Positions 18,001 through 22,318 of a DNA stretch of 22,318 bases are shown here, in pieces. The stretch is taken from assembly GCA_002633005.1 (NCBI GenBank), contig NMRA01000205.1, positions 43,791-66,108 on the forward strand. Direction: 5' to 3'. The position numbers and the translations under genes are program-made. This DNA is from Phoronis australis. Its lineage: Eukaryota; Phoronida; Phoronidae. Position 1 is the first letter of the stretch. Each line of letters begins with the position of its first letter. Below the pieces are notes generated by a model, which ran no database searches, was not told the DNA's origin, and worked only from the letters and a program-made list of their open reading frames with translations.

Positions 18001-20613
18001 CAGTTATTTGTGGAGCGGCCAATTTGCTAATGTACACAGATGAGGTCTTGAACTTACTTTCAAGACACTCACTGTTTGCTCACTTGGGTTTTGCATAATC
18101 TTGTACAATCTTGCTTTTCCTGCAAGAAACTTGCTCTGCAAAATGCAGCCCTGGAATGTCAATTTTTAAGCTGTTTCTTATGCACATGACATTCCTACTC
18201 TTTTGAACCTTTTTTGTCAGTTTCCATAAAAAATGATATCAATAAACCTGTAAAGGAGTAAGTTCTGAAAATGTCAGCCTGTGCATGAAGGCTGTGTGCT
18301 TTCATTTTCCATTTACTTCTCAATGGCTGATTTTCTAATACATCTAGTACCATAAAAATATAAGTACAGCGATTAAGCTGCTCAGTCAAGCAGTGTTTGC
18401 ATGGTGTCAATTGCTCATAGCATCATGCTAGTATTTTCGTGAAAATTGACTTAAGACTTAGGACAGAAATTTGGTCTTCCGCTCTCACTTCACAATTACT
18501 GTAGAAGAAAGTATTTGCCTAGTAATTATGAGCACATGCAGCTGTGTTGAAATGATATATAAGTAATTATCCCAGTAACGAGCACTGTGTACAGTCTCTG
18601 AGGCTTTACACTTTTGCTCAAGTGAAATTTATTTTTCATCAATAGGTGTATGCAGTGTAAGACCAGATTTTTGTCTGAAGTCACTTTTCATGAAACATAC
18701 TCCTTTTTGAGGAATTGCTTTCTATTATGAAAATCGTCCATTACGGTATATATTTTAGCAGAAGTGAAATATGTCAAATTGAATAAAATGCTATTAAATA
18801 TTAAAAGGGCCTAACATATCGTATTAAATTGATAGGTCTATAGTTAAATATCCGCTTTTGCATGCCCCTTGCAAAATGTCCAAATTTGGCATCATATCTC
18901 TGGAGAAATGGCTGAATCTAATAAATGAAACTTTCCTATGCTATGATTTATGGACTGTTCTCCAAAATGATGATAGGGTTAGTTTTGAAATTCCCCACTT
19001 TTGCCTGAGGGCTGTGAAAAAAGGAATGATTTTCATGAAAAAAATCAAAAATTGCATGAAATGACGACAGAATTATATTTTCTGAAAACTGTAACAGCAC
19101 ATGTGAGATTTTATATTGGTTATATGAAATGAAGTTTCATGCGATTTATACCTTTCTTTTTTGCTAAATTTTACTAAAAAGACATGCTCACATGATCCAG
19201 TAATGACAGATTGTTCTGGAGTTAGAAATGAAAGAAAATCGCAGGCTACTTGTGTGTCTGTGGCAGCTGTAACCATAGTCGCCGCAATCCGACTATTTTC
19301 CTTGTTACGTTTCCTTGGTGTTGGTCAACAAGTAGCATGCATTCATCAAAATGACTCTTGCATGGAACTGTCGTCTGCTTTGTCGTCTGCTTAAAGTTTG
19401 TCTGCTGTCTTCCTGAGTATCAACTTGTACATTTGACAAAACTCAAAGAACTATGGGTCCGTACCTTTAACATTGCTTGAATTTCAAATGTAACCATTTC
19501 AATCCTTTAAGGTTCCAATACAACAATGCCAGTGGCCGGCTAATGGATATGTCAGAGGAACCAAGTGATGTCTTGAGTGTACGCCATCTGGTGGAGGTAA
19601 TGTTGTTTTTGTGTGATCTTTTGAATAGTGAAAGTACCGAAAATGTATTAGGAATGTGTCTATTTTTTCTTATTTATTTATCATATTTTACTAATTTTAT
19701 ACTAAATTTATTTTATTTATTATCTTTTCAATCTAATTGTACATAGCTGTCTGTATTTTACTTCATGTAATTATTTCTGACTTGGCCCTCTTGAAAATCA
19801 GTGTATACACTGAAGTGGTCACCCAGTCCTTTAAAGAAGTTTAAATAAATAAATTATTGAGGGAAGATGTAAGATGTAAGATGTAAAACATTGTTTTTGT
19901 AAATTACGTCCAATCTCTGTTAAAATTAAGTTTCTTCCTAAAAATGCAGTTAGTTAAGTGATAACAACCGTCTTATCATTACTCTGTGATCGTCTATTAA
20001 AGATTTTCATGTTGTTTATTTAGTATTTTAAGTGACTTGATATACCGGTACTTAAGATTAATGTAAACTGAAAAACTTTTGATCTTGACTCACTTGTCAT
20101 GACTAATCCTTACAGTCACCTTACTGTCTTCCATTTTGAAGATAAAGGTATGTTCAATTGGTAAAAATAAGGGTGCCTTTACAAAGAGTGTATCGCTGGA
20201 AAGGTTGGGTATATTTTAACTGACACTCGTCATTTTATTTTTATTTTTACTAGTTTTACTATTTTATATTCTTATCCGTCGGTAACTGCATTGCATTCCA
20301 GCATGTATTTGATTTATTTTTAATTGACTTCATTGTAATTAATATAATTAACTGATTTTTCTGGGGGTTAAAACAGATTAACAATCAATGCAGTCAGCAA
20401 TGCATTGCAATAAATACAAGATATTATGTGAATGGGGGCTTTGTTGATTTGATAGGCAGAACAGTTGGCCCACATTGACCGTTTCATGCAAACAGAGAAG
20501 ATAAAGAATGAATCATGGAGCGTGAGTCAACGATTGGAGCAACTGAGAGAGGAATACTATACAAAGCTGGAACGAAAATACAGTGGACACTTGGGGTCTT
20601 TAGAGCTTGCCAA
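2898..20613 (+). CDS. HAUS5: HAUS augmin-like complex subunit 5 gene, exons 1-10, C-terminus outside the window
   Basis: HAUS5 belongs to the eight-subunit augmin complex, which binds spindle microtubules and recruits gamma-tubulin ring complexes to nucleate branches. With HAUS1, 3 and 4 it forms the gamma-tubulin-facing half. Ten exons join in consistent phase to give 365 complete codons plus two bases. Landmarks run in the order I remember from vertebrate HAUS5: an N-terminal AERFQQWALGDM segment; CRGQNIDIWRF (human LGQGADIW); TVKTVKGNLALY (human TVKKIRGNLLWY); a heptad-rich coiled coil; HDTQRKAQLL (human QDTQRRALLL); TYFS (human VTFG); KSVRECLENISAFL; LWSRVEQVF; and SDVLSVRHLVE. Human HAUS5 is about 630 residues, so the last ~40% should lie beyond the window. 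Several introns are filled with transposons, none of which interrupts an exon. The assignment is from remembered motifs and has not been aligned. Confidence 0.82.
3227..3324. repeat. Nested foldback
   Basis: ACCGTCTC at 3227-3234 pairs with GAGACGGT at 3317-3324. Inside, ACTGGGCC at 3247-3254 pairs with GGCCCAGT at 3263-3270 around an 8-base loop. The GC-rich hairpin stands out from its AT-rich surroundings. Confidence 0.6.
3880..3884. repeat. Left target-site duplication AGACC
   Basis: This pentamer directly precedes the TGTATG end of the Ty3/gypsy element and matches 7172-7176 exactly. Confidence 0.75.
3885..3910 (-). repeat. 26-bp remnant of the 3' LTR
   Basis: It matches the first 28 bases of the complete LTR (6896-6923) apart from a missing CT dinucleotide. 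It abuts integrase codons with no polypurine tract or remaining LTR, which marks the deletion junction at about 3910/3911. Confidence 0.8.
3911..4200 (-). pseudogene. Integrase N-terminal zinc-binding region, truncated
   Basis: The pol frame continues through QDCWPDAKAL and DGIIFRGERVVVPASQRR, the usual approach to a Ty3 integrase HHCC domain. A one-base frameshift near 4015 then moves the reading to HSSHLGIDGCLRRAR, QSIYWPNMTAEIRD and LSC, so both zinc-finger histidines and one cysteine are visible. The DDE catalytic core is absent because the sequence runs straight into the LTR remnant at 3910. Confidence 0.85.
4237..4731 (-). pseudogene. RNase H domain of Ty3/gypsy pol
   Basis: The frame shows PVLRFYDPARELSIQCDASKTGLGA with the first catalytic Asp, EKEMLAV with the catalytic Glu, SDHKPLE with the third acidic residue, and DTLSRA at the end, which is the standard order. 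It stays in the same frame as the reverse transcriptase, separated from it by a TGA codon near 4765-4767. A further TGA near 4234-4236 separates it from integrase. Confidence 0.9.
4768..5793 (-). pseudogene. Reverse transcriptase domain of Ty3/gypsy pol
   Basis: Visible RT landmarks are PARRLPAMLKPKLK, the WVSSLMVATKKTGDLRICIDPRPLN block, a STVDQKSSYWHV palm segment (first catalytic Asp present), LCLPFGTNV and the catalytic LADDLMIYG at about 5100-5124, where many relatives have IADD or YVDD. The connection segment GHMVTQDGLKPDPAKV follows after an in-frame TGA at 4984-4986. The join to protease near 5720 needs a frame change, consistent with either decay or programmed shifting. Confidence 0.92.
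5715..6074 (-). pseudogene. Retropepsin-like aspartic protease of Ty3/gypsy
   Basis: The active-site loop reads FQIDCGASVNAIP, with the catalytic Asp codon at 5946-5948. The usual Ser/Thr of DSG/DTG is replaced by Cys. Downstream LGEGTAKI and LTSILGADAC match the second half of the fold. In the family the enzyme cleaves the Gag-Pol precursor. Confidence 0.8.
6075..6383 (-). pseudogene. Gag C-terminal part with CCHC zinc knuckle
   Basis: One frame carries DNDELRKTLLEVQDLSLTK and CIDMCRATEATAARL, typical of the end of a Ty3 capsid followed by a basic KPKKVQARN linker and a first CQFC. After a frameshift a complete knuckle, CTACGNRNHFAAVC (CX2CX4HX4C), lies at 6095-6136. The knuckle binds the element's RNA. 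Confidence 0.85.
6384..6810 (-). pseudogene. Gag N-terminal and capsid region
   Basis: A plausible Gag start is the ATG at 6808-6810 (MAEGTDKFLPAIKPPQTLDL). After frame changes the capsid-like segment reads GTDALRIYNGFTFDGEK, then TNATYERYLFNSLKQQRESFDV and CQFCDCMRHP. I recognise the YNGF / YERYLFN / FCDCMR order from Ty3-type gag proteins of marine invertebrates. Several frame breaks are present. Confidence 0.75.
6880..6895 (-). other. Primer-binding-site-like sequence
   Basis: On the minus strand TGGTGGCAGCGAGCTT follows immediately after the LTR terminus CATACA. TGG directly after an LTR is the complement of a tRNA CCA end and is the usual primer site. I do not assign the tRNA. Confidence 0.65.
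6896..7171 (-). repeat. Complete 5' LTR, 276 bp
   Basis: On the minus strand it begins TGTTATGTTC and ends TTCATACA. It is adjacent to the primer site on one side and to the AGACC duplication on the other. Only the last 26-28 bp are repeated at the other end of the element, so LTR age cannot be estimated from the pair. Confidence 0.75.
7172..7176. repeat. Right target-site duplication AGACC
   Basis: It follows the CA end of the 5' LTR and is identical to 3880-3884. Confidence 0.75.
7177..7341. repeat. 20-bp minisatellite, 8 units
   Basis: CATGTTCACAGTACCCCTCG-type units start at 7187, 7207, 7227, 7251, 7271, 7291, 7311 and 7331. Spacing is 20 bases except across the N at 7248. Left units end CTCG and right units CTCC. 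The N suggests the assembled copy number is not reliable. The array starts within a few bases of the retrotransposon's right target duplication. Confidence 0.95.
7346..7762 (+). other. Intron 1, right part
   Basis: AT-rich intronic sequence ending in the acceptor TTTGTCGTTTCAG at 7762. The small open frame at 7423-7605 has no recognisable domain. Confidence 0.6.
7763..7825 (+). CDS. HAUS5: HAUS5-like exon 2 (residues 39-60)
   Basis: Reads VCRGQNIDIWRFLVDRVYPA, matching the LGQGADIWAYIL segment of human HAUS5. It is entered in phase 2 and left in phase 2 at CA|GTAAGT. Too short to show as an open frame with its own ATG. Confidence 0.8.
7826..8288 (+). other. Intron 2, left part
   Basis: No gene or repeat recognised before the 48-bp array. 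Confidence 0.6.
8289..8864. repeat. 48-bp minisatellite, 12 equal units
   Basis: Units beginning TCTACACAGGGCCAAGAG start at 8337, 8385, 8433 and every 48 bases to 8817, with one more diverged unit from 8289. I see no indels. Higher-order structure is present: units at 8481, 8529 and 8577 are identical to those at 8721, 8769 and 8817, and 8433 differs from 8673 by one base, giving a 240-bp (five-unit) super-period. One forward frame is open across the whole array. It lies inside intron 2. Confidence 0.97.
8865..9644 (+). other. Intron 2, right part
   Basis: AT-rich sequence with minus-strand open frames at 8818-9042, 8997-9218 and 9313-9618 that show no domain and no coding look. It ends at the strong acceptor TTTTTTTGTTTCAG. 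Confidence 0.55.
9645..9677 (+). CDS. HAUS5: HAUS5-like exon 3, microexon (residues 60-71)
   Basis: With the last two bases of exon 2 it reads QTVKTVKGNLA, the counterpart of human RTVKKIRGNLL. The acceptor is excellent. The donor is uncertain: CT|GTATCC at 9678 or AT|GTAATT at 9696 keep the same phase, and the second adds six codons. The shorter form aligns better in length. Confidence 0.7.
9883..10043 (+). CDS. HAUS5: HAUS5-like exon 4 (residues 71-124), coiled coil
   Basis: Reads from YQVGYNGAKSYSHEKSQLL into EEKKQLSAELRMLKDSIQ and DLDRCQHTLLDT, a heptad-rich helix like human [21 protein letters not shown]. The 3' end is a strong CAG|GTAAGTT in phase 1. The 5' end is inferred from phase: AG at 9881-9882 restores the frame. 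AG at 9858-9859, a few codons upstream, would also do so. Confidence 0.75.
10649..10686 (+). repeat. Stem-GAAACGTTG motif, copy 1
   Basis: CTTGAGAATGGTT leads into a perfect 6-bp stem, GGTTTA (10658-10663) with TAAACC (10671-10676), followed at once by GAAACGTTG. The same outline recurs at 17439-17475. Confidence 0.6.
10711..10750. repeat. 21-bp tandem repeat, two copies
   Basis: ATGCACTGATTTTAAAGTT begins at 10711 and again at 10732. Confidence 0.9.
11053..11206 (+). CDS. HAUS5: HAUS5-like exon 5 (residues 125-176)
   Basis: Reads ESAQDHSESSIHDTQRKAQL, then NEEMAVYSEYTKRLLSKIDS. The DTQRKAQLL core corresponds to DTQRRALLL in human HAUS5, and the helical register continues from exon 4. Acceptor TTGACAG, donor ACAG|GTGTTT (weak), phase 1 in and 2 out. 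Confidence 0.8.
11207..11443 (+). other. Start of intron 5
   Basis: Intronic sequence up to the first 127-bp direct repeat. No gene is seen; the overlapping open frames that run past 11206 are extensions of exon 5 into the intron. Confidence 0.5.
11444..11570. repeat. 127-bp direct repeat, left copy
   Basis: It begins GGTGATTTTTGCTAGATTTTTC and ends AATCAGGGCCATTGAA. It is about 85-90% identical by eye to 13776-13902, in the same orientation. The last ~60 bases, including TCATCAGTTTAGGGGACTAG, are nearly identical. Confidence 0.95.
11720..12643 (-). pseudogene. LINE C-terminal region: CCHC knuckle and restriction-like endonuclease
   Basis: One frame runs from 12643 to about 11720. RLRHKDIVRTV and WTTWDGCLRKKIT resemble the post-RT region of the family. 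A TGA at 12326-12328 replaces a probable Trp. The knuckle CX2CX7HX4C lies at 12254-12304 (CDRC, H, C). The endonuclease motif reads MRPDMVLWSDSLKELAIIELTVP, with Arg-Pro-Asp and the Glu 15 residues on, at 11981-12034. A second TGA at 11966-11968 again stands for a probable Trp, and the frame then reads ETRINEANKRK, GCRGFTSKSL and WLQRSNTW. Confidence 0.85.
12619..13680 (-). pseudogene. LINE reverse transcriptase, inactivated
   Basis: The palm segment VIIWLDLANA lies at 13558-13587, followed by TAA at 13555-13557 where relatives have Tyr, and GSMPHLLTDL. A TAG stands at 13510-13512, again near Tyr. Downstream are EKVRLLIRNYF, KKGILTGCTISIILFMMGMN and AFVGDLTNTT, where relatives carry an A-F-x-D-D core: the first catalytic Asp has become Gly (codon 13267-13269). 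Thumb-like PGRYKAWCYQ and LRKWLGVPPS follow. A frameshift near 12620-12640 moves the reading into the endonuclease frame. Confidence 0.9.
13776..13902. repeat. 127-bp direct repeat, right copy
   Basis: Begins GGTGATTTTGGCTATATTTTTC and ends AATCAGAGCAATTGAA. It has the same orientation as 11444-11570, so the pair flanks the LINE remnant. Confidence 0.95.
13903..14584 (+). other. End of intron 5
   Basis: No gene recognised. The minus-strand frame at 14231-14485 has no domain. The stretch ends at the acceptor TTATGTTTTCCAG. Confidence 0.6.
14585..14660 (+). CDS. HAUS5: HAUS5-like exon 6 (residues 176-201)
   Basis: With the last two bases of exon 5 it reads SKSQDTYFSRPAHVKGDN, then ATIESLCT. 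TYFS stands at the position of VTFG in human HAUS5, with nearly the same distance from DTQR. It converts phase 2 to phase 0, which exon 7 needs. Donor ACT|GTAAGTT is strong. The frame upstream of the acceptor is open but does not match the family. Confidence 0.7.
14661..15856 (+). other. Intron 6
   Basis: No gene or clear repeat recognised. It ends at acceptor TGAATTTCAG. Small open frames (15087-15275 minus, 15720-15911 plus) show no domain; the latter runs into exon 7 in a different frame. Confidence 0.55.
15857..15942 (+). CDS. HAUS5: HAUS5-like exon 7 (residues 202-230)
   Basis: Reads KSVRECLENISAFLHGLLRG, then DFSGDKTQL, matching the RDVRTACTLRAQFLQNLL helix of human HAUS5. Acceptor TTTCAG and donor TT|GTAAGTG are both strong; phase 0 in, 2 out. 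Confidence 0.8.
15943..16987 (+). other. Intron 7
   Basis: AT-rich. No gene or repeat recognised. The open frames at 16152-16391 and 16411-16632 have no domain. Confidence 0.55.
16988..17152 (+). CDS. HAUS5: HAUS5-like exon 8 (residues 230-285)
   Basis: Reads DKQRDRLWSRVEQVFHSQ, then NEVLFSITLLTQDG and NINIVEDANKL. It matches human [20 protein letters not shown] in the spacing of W, VE and VL. Acceptor TTTTGCAG, donor AG|GTAGGG, phase 2 in and out. The long minus-strand frame across this site is a shadow. Confidence 0.82.
17187..17323. repeat. Foldback element A in intron 8
   Basis: An imperfect inverted repeat runs from CATATGAATATG at about 17187 to CATTTTTAAG at 17243, and back from CTTAAAAAATGTTTGCG at about 17270 to GATATGTCC at 17323. 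The innermost arms, CGCAAACATTTTTAAG and its partner, are nearly perfect; the outer parts are diverged. Confidence 0.65.
17323..17528. repeat. Foldback/MITE-like element B in intron 8
   Basis: CTAATAAGAAACTGGGTACAAC at 17323 onward and TGTGTATTTACATAT ending near 17371 return as reverse complement between about 17484 and 17528 (ATATATGTAAATACACA ... AGTTTCTTATTAG). The arms are about 45-48 bp and roughly 85% matched. A 110-bp centre contains the CGAAACGTTGG motif. No transposase and no clear target duplication are seen. Confidence 0.8.
17439..17475 (+). repeat. Stem-GAAACGTTG motif, copy 2
   Basis: CTTGAGAATGGTT leads into GATG ... CATC, then GAAACGTTGG. It repeats the outline of 10649-10686 and sits in the central part of foldback element B. 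Confidence 0.6.
17529..19511 (+). other. Remainder of intron 8
   Basis: About 2 kb of AT-rich sequence with no gene recognised. The open frames at 18195-18410, 18858-19064, 19073-19276 and 19161-19394 show no domain. The acceptor is TCAATCCTTTAAG. Confidence 0.5.
19512..19596 (+). CDS. HAUS5: HAUS5-like exon 9 (residues 285-313)
   Basis: Reads FQYNNASGRLMDMSEEPS, then DVLSVRHLVE, where human HAUS5 has SQTLPSMVHLIQEG. Acceptor TTTAAG is modest; donor GAG|GTAATG. Phase 2 in, 0 out. The open frame continues past the donor but turns into low-complexity AT-rich sequence. Confidence 0.78.
19597..20455 (+). other. Intron 9
   Basis: Very AT-rich. It contains a short AGATGTA triplication near 19864-19885 and no recognised gene. 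Confidence 0.55.
20456..20613 (+). CDS. HAUS5: HAUS5-like exon 10 (residues 314-366)
   Basis: Reads AEQLAHIDRFMQTEKIKN, then SQRLEQLREEYYTKLERKY and SGHLGSLELAK. This is a charged helix like human [20 protein letters not shown]. Phase 0 entry requires the AG at 20454-20455; the next AG, four bases on, would change the frame. The 3' end is uncertain: A|GTAACC at 20614 is a weak donor, and reading through gives a TAA at once. Confidence 0.72.
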
Positions 20614-22318
20614 GTAACCACCATTACTGTTTTGACGCTGTCTCAGTGGTTCTTGAAATGTCTTGTAAAAAGTTCGACATTTGGTGCATCTTACTTTTAA
20701 AGTCTGTTGCATACAAAAAAGTTTTGTAGTTTCATGAAATGTTTTGGTCAACCAAAATGCAATGCTACGGCTGTCAGGGAAATCAATGGGGCTATTCGGA
20801 AAATCTACAATAACTAGAGGGCGTGCGTGTACTAGTGGTGATAGATTAACAGCCTCGATTTCGCGAGCCCTTTAAATACATGGTGAAATGGCTTGCAGCC
20901 GTGCCAACTGAATCTGTGATTGCGTAAAAAGGGTGCTTCTATGAGAGGAAGTAAGCACAACCTCATACAAAGGTAAGGTTTGTGATTATTTTTACGATTA
21001 TTCCATGATTATTCTACCGATGCCTGTTAACTGAGGCACTCGCCGATGTCGACTTCGCGGCAGTCAGTCGCCAGCCAGAGTCTGGTTAATCTTTATATGT
21101 TGTGATATGTGATACGATACTTGACGTAGCAATCGGGATCTTTCGTACATCAAAGCATTATTATTGTTTGGAATGATTTCTAAAAGTTTATCAGTGATAG
21201 TTACATCAATCAATGCTGAATGTTTATGCTGTCAACTCGATACAGGTTAATGAGTTAAGATTACAATCCAATCCCAATGGTAAAGGGTACGTGAGTGATA
21301 AATATCCATTGCATTAGACTATTTGTTTACTCCCTATCATATGTCTTCTGGCAATCTGTTACACGTTGAAATGGAAATCTATCACGTCAGTTTTCACGTA
21401 ACCTTTGGTTTTTAGGTTTGAAGGCTTGTACCGTGCAGAGGAGATATGCTGTTTTGCTACTTGTATCAATTGTAAAACCACGAAAATATATTACATTTTC
21501 CGAATTCACAGTGACTGAATAGTCTTAACTCATGCCTTGAATTGTTGCAAGTCGTTATAAATTCAAATGACTGCCATTTTTGTGAAAATTGCATTTTTGG
21601 TGGTGCCTTACGATTTGTAATTACTCTTAAACAACAGAAAGATTATCCATCCTTTTTAAATGACCCAAGTCTTCATATCTTCTATTAGAAGAAAAACGGT
21701 TCCCTCAACCTTAGGCTAGAAGTATGCTTGACAGACCTATGAACCTGTAATCTGAGTTTAAAATTGCTGAAAGCATCAAAATTAAAAAGGCTTGAAAATG
21801 GGTAACAAAGGTTTGAAGTTGTCTCAAAAAACTTGTATATTTTACAGAGAAGTGATGCGTTTAAAGAATTGTTATGGCTAGGGATAAAAAATAAAGACAC
21901 AATTTTATGCAATACTCATTATATACACCCTCGGTTTCTGAAAATAGTAAATATGTGAAACTGTAGACCAATCACCATATATTTTTGAAAAACAGGGATA
22001 ACATTTTTGATCCAATCTGGAGTACTTAATTATTCATATTTCAATATTTGTTCCAGGTGCAGTGACATTTTAAGACCACTTCAAGCTGTATCATACACAA
22101 GCTTTGTTACTCCGTTCTCTTCCCACAGCACTTCCACACACCAGCAGTGCTGCTTGGCACAATGTGCAAGTCAGTGGCCCTGGAGAAATGTGAATCGCAG
22201 TACTAAGTTACCATAAGACAGTGTGCCAGTGGAGTGTCTGTGTATCCAGATGAACTATATCTGACTGCTACACAAATAAGCCTTGTTGGCGAGGATGCCC
22301 TTTCATAGGCAATGAGTC
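20614..22318 (+). other. Probable intron 10 or 3' flank
   Basis: No further HAUS5-like exon is recognised to the end of the window. The open frame at 22007-22216 follows a possible acceptor TTCCAG at 22055, and its phase would fit exon 10, but its translation is Ser/Thr/Cys-rich and does not resemble the family. The 21685-21912 minus-strand frame has no domain. Confidence 0.45.

Noticed and set aside
22007-22216. Possible HAUS5-like exon 11 after TTCCAG at 22055
   Set aside because: The phase fits exon 10, but the translation is rich in Ser, Thr and Cys, lacks the helical charged pattern expected, and ends in a stop far short of the family length.
1-22318. CRISPR array or bacterial operon
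   Set aside because: The tandem arrays have no spacers of unique sequence, and the gene structure is spliced and eukaryotic.

Overview
The window is nuclear DNA from an animal, most likely a marine invertebrate. It is AT-rich, with long introns, GT/AG splice sites, several classes of degenerate transposon and two single-N assembly joins (1262, 7248). The species cannot be told from the sequence. The retroelement types are common in cnidarian, mollusc, hemichordate and lancelet genomes.

The main gene is on the + strand and has no single long reading frame. Ten short exons between 2898 and 20613 join in consistent splice phase (365 complete codons plus two bases). They read as the N-terminal ~60% of HAUS5, a subunit of the augmin/HAUS complex, which brings gamma-tubulin ring complexes to spindle microtubules. 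The assignment rests on the order of motifs remembered from vertebrate HAUS5, not on an alignment run. The C-terminal exons should lie beyond base 22318.

Region by region. 1-2640 is intergenic and repeat-rich: a hAT-like inverted-repeat element (622-1701) holds a tRNA-derived SINE-like segment and a 268-bp duplication, followed by three diverged ~185-bp repeats carrying hairpins. 2640-2897 is the probable promoter/5' UTR with an E2F-like site. Intron 1 holds a dead Ty3/gypsy retrotransposon on the minus strand (3885-7171), bounded by TG...CA ends and a 5-bp target duplication; its integrase core and most of one LTR are deleted. A 20-bp minisatellite abuts its right edge. Intron 2 holds a 48-bp minisatellite of 12 equal-length units with higher-order structure. 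Intron 5 holds a decayed minus-strand non-LTR retrotransposon with RT, CCHC knuckle and a restriction-like endonuclease motif, sitting between two 127-bp direct repeats. Intron 8 holds two adjacent foldback elements; a stem-plus-CGAAACGTTG motif in the second also occurs in intron 4.

No new multi-gene system is visible. The least explained structures are the direct repeats around the endonuclease-type LINE, the in-frame 48-bp array and the hammerhead-like motif pair.
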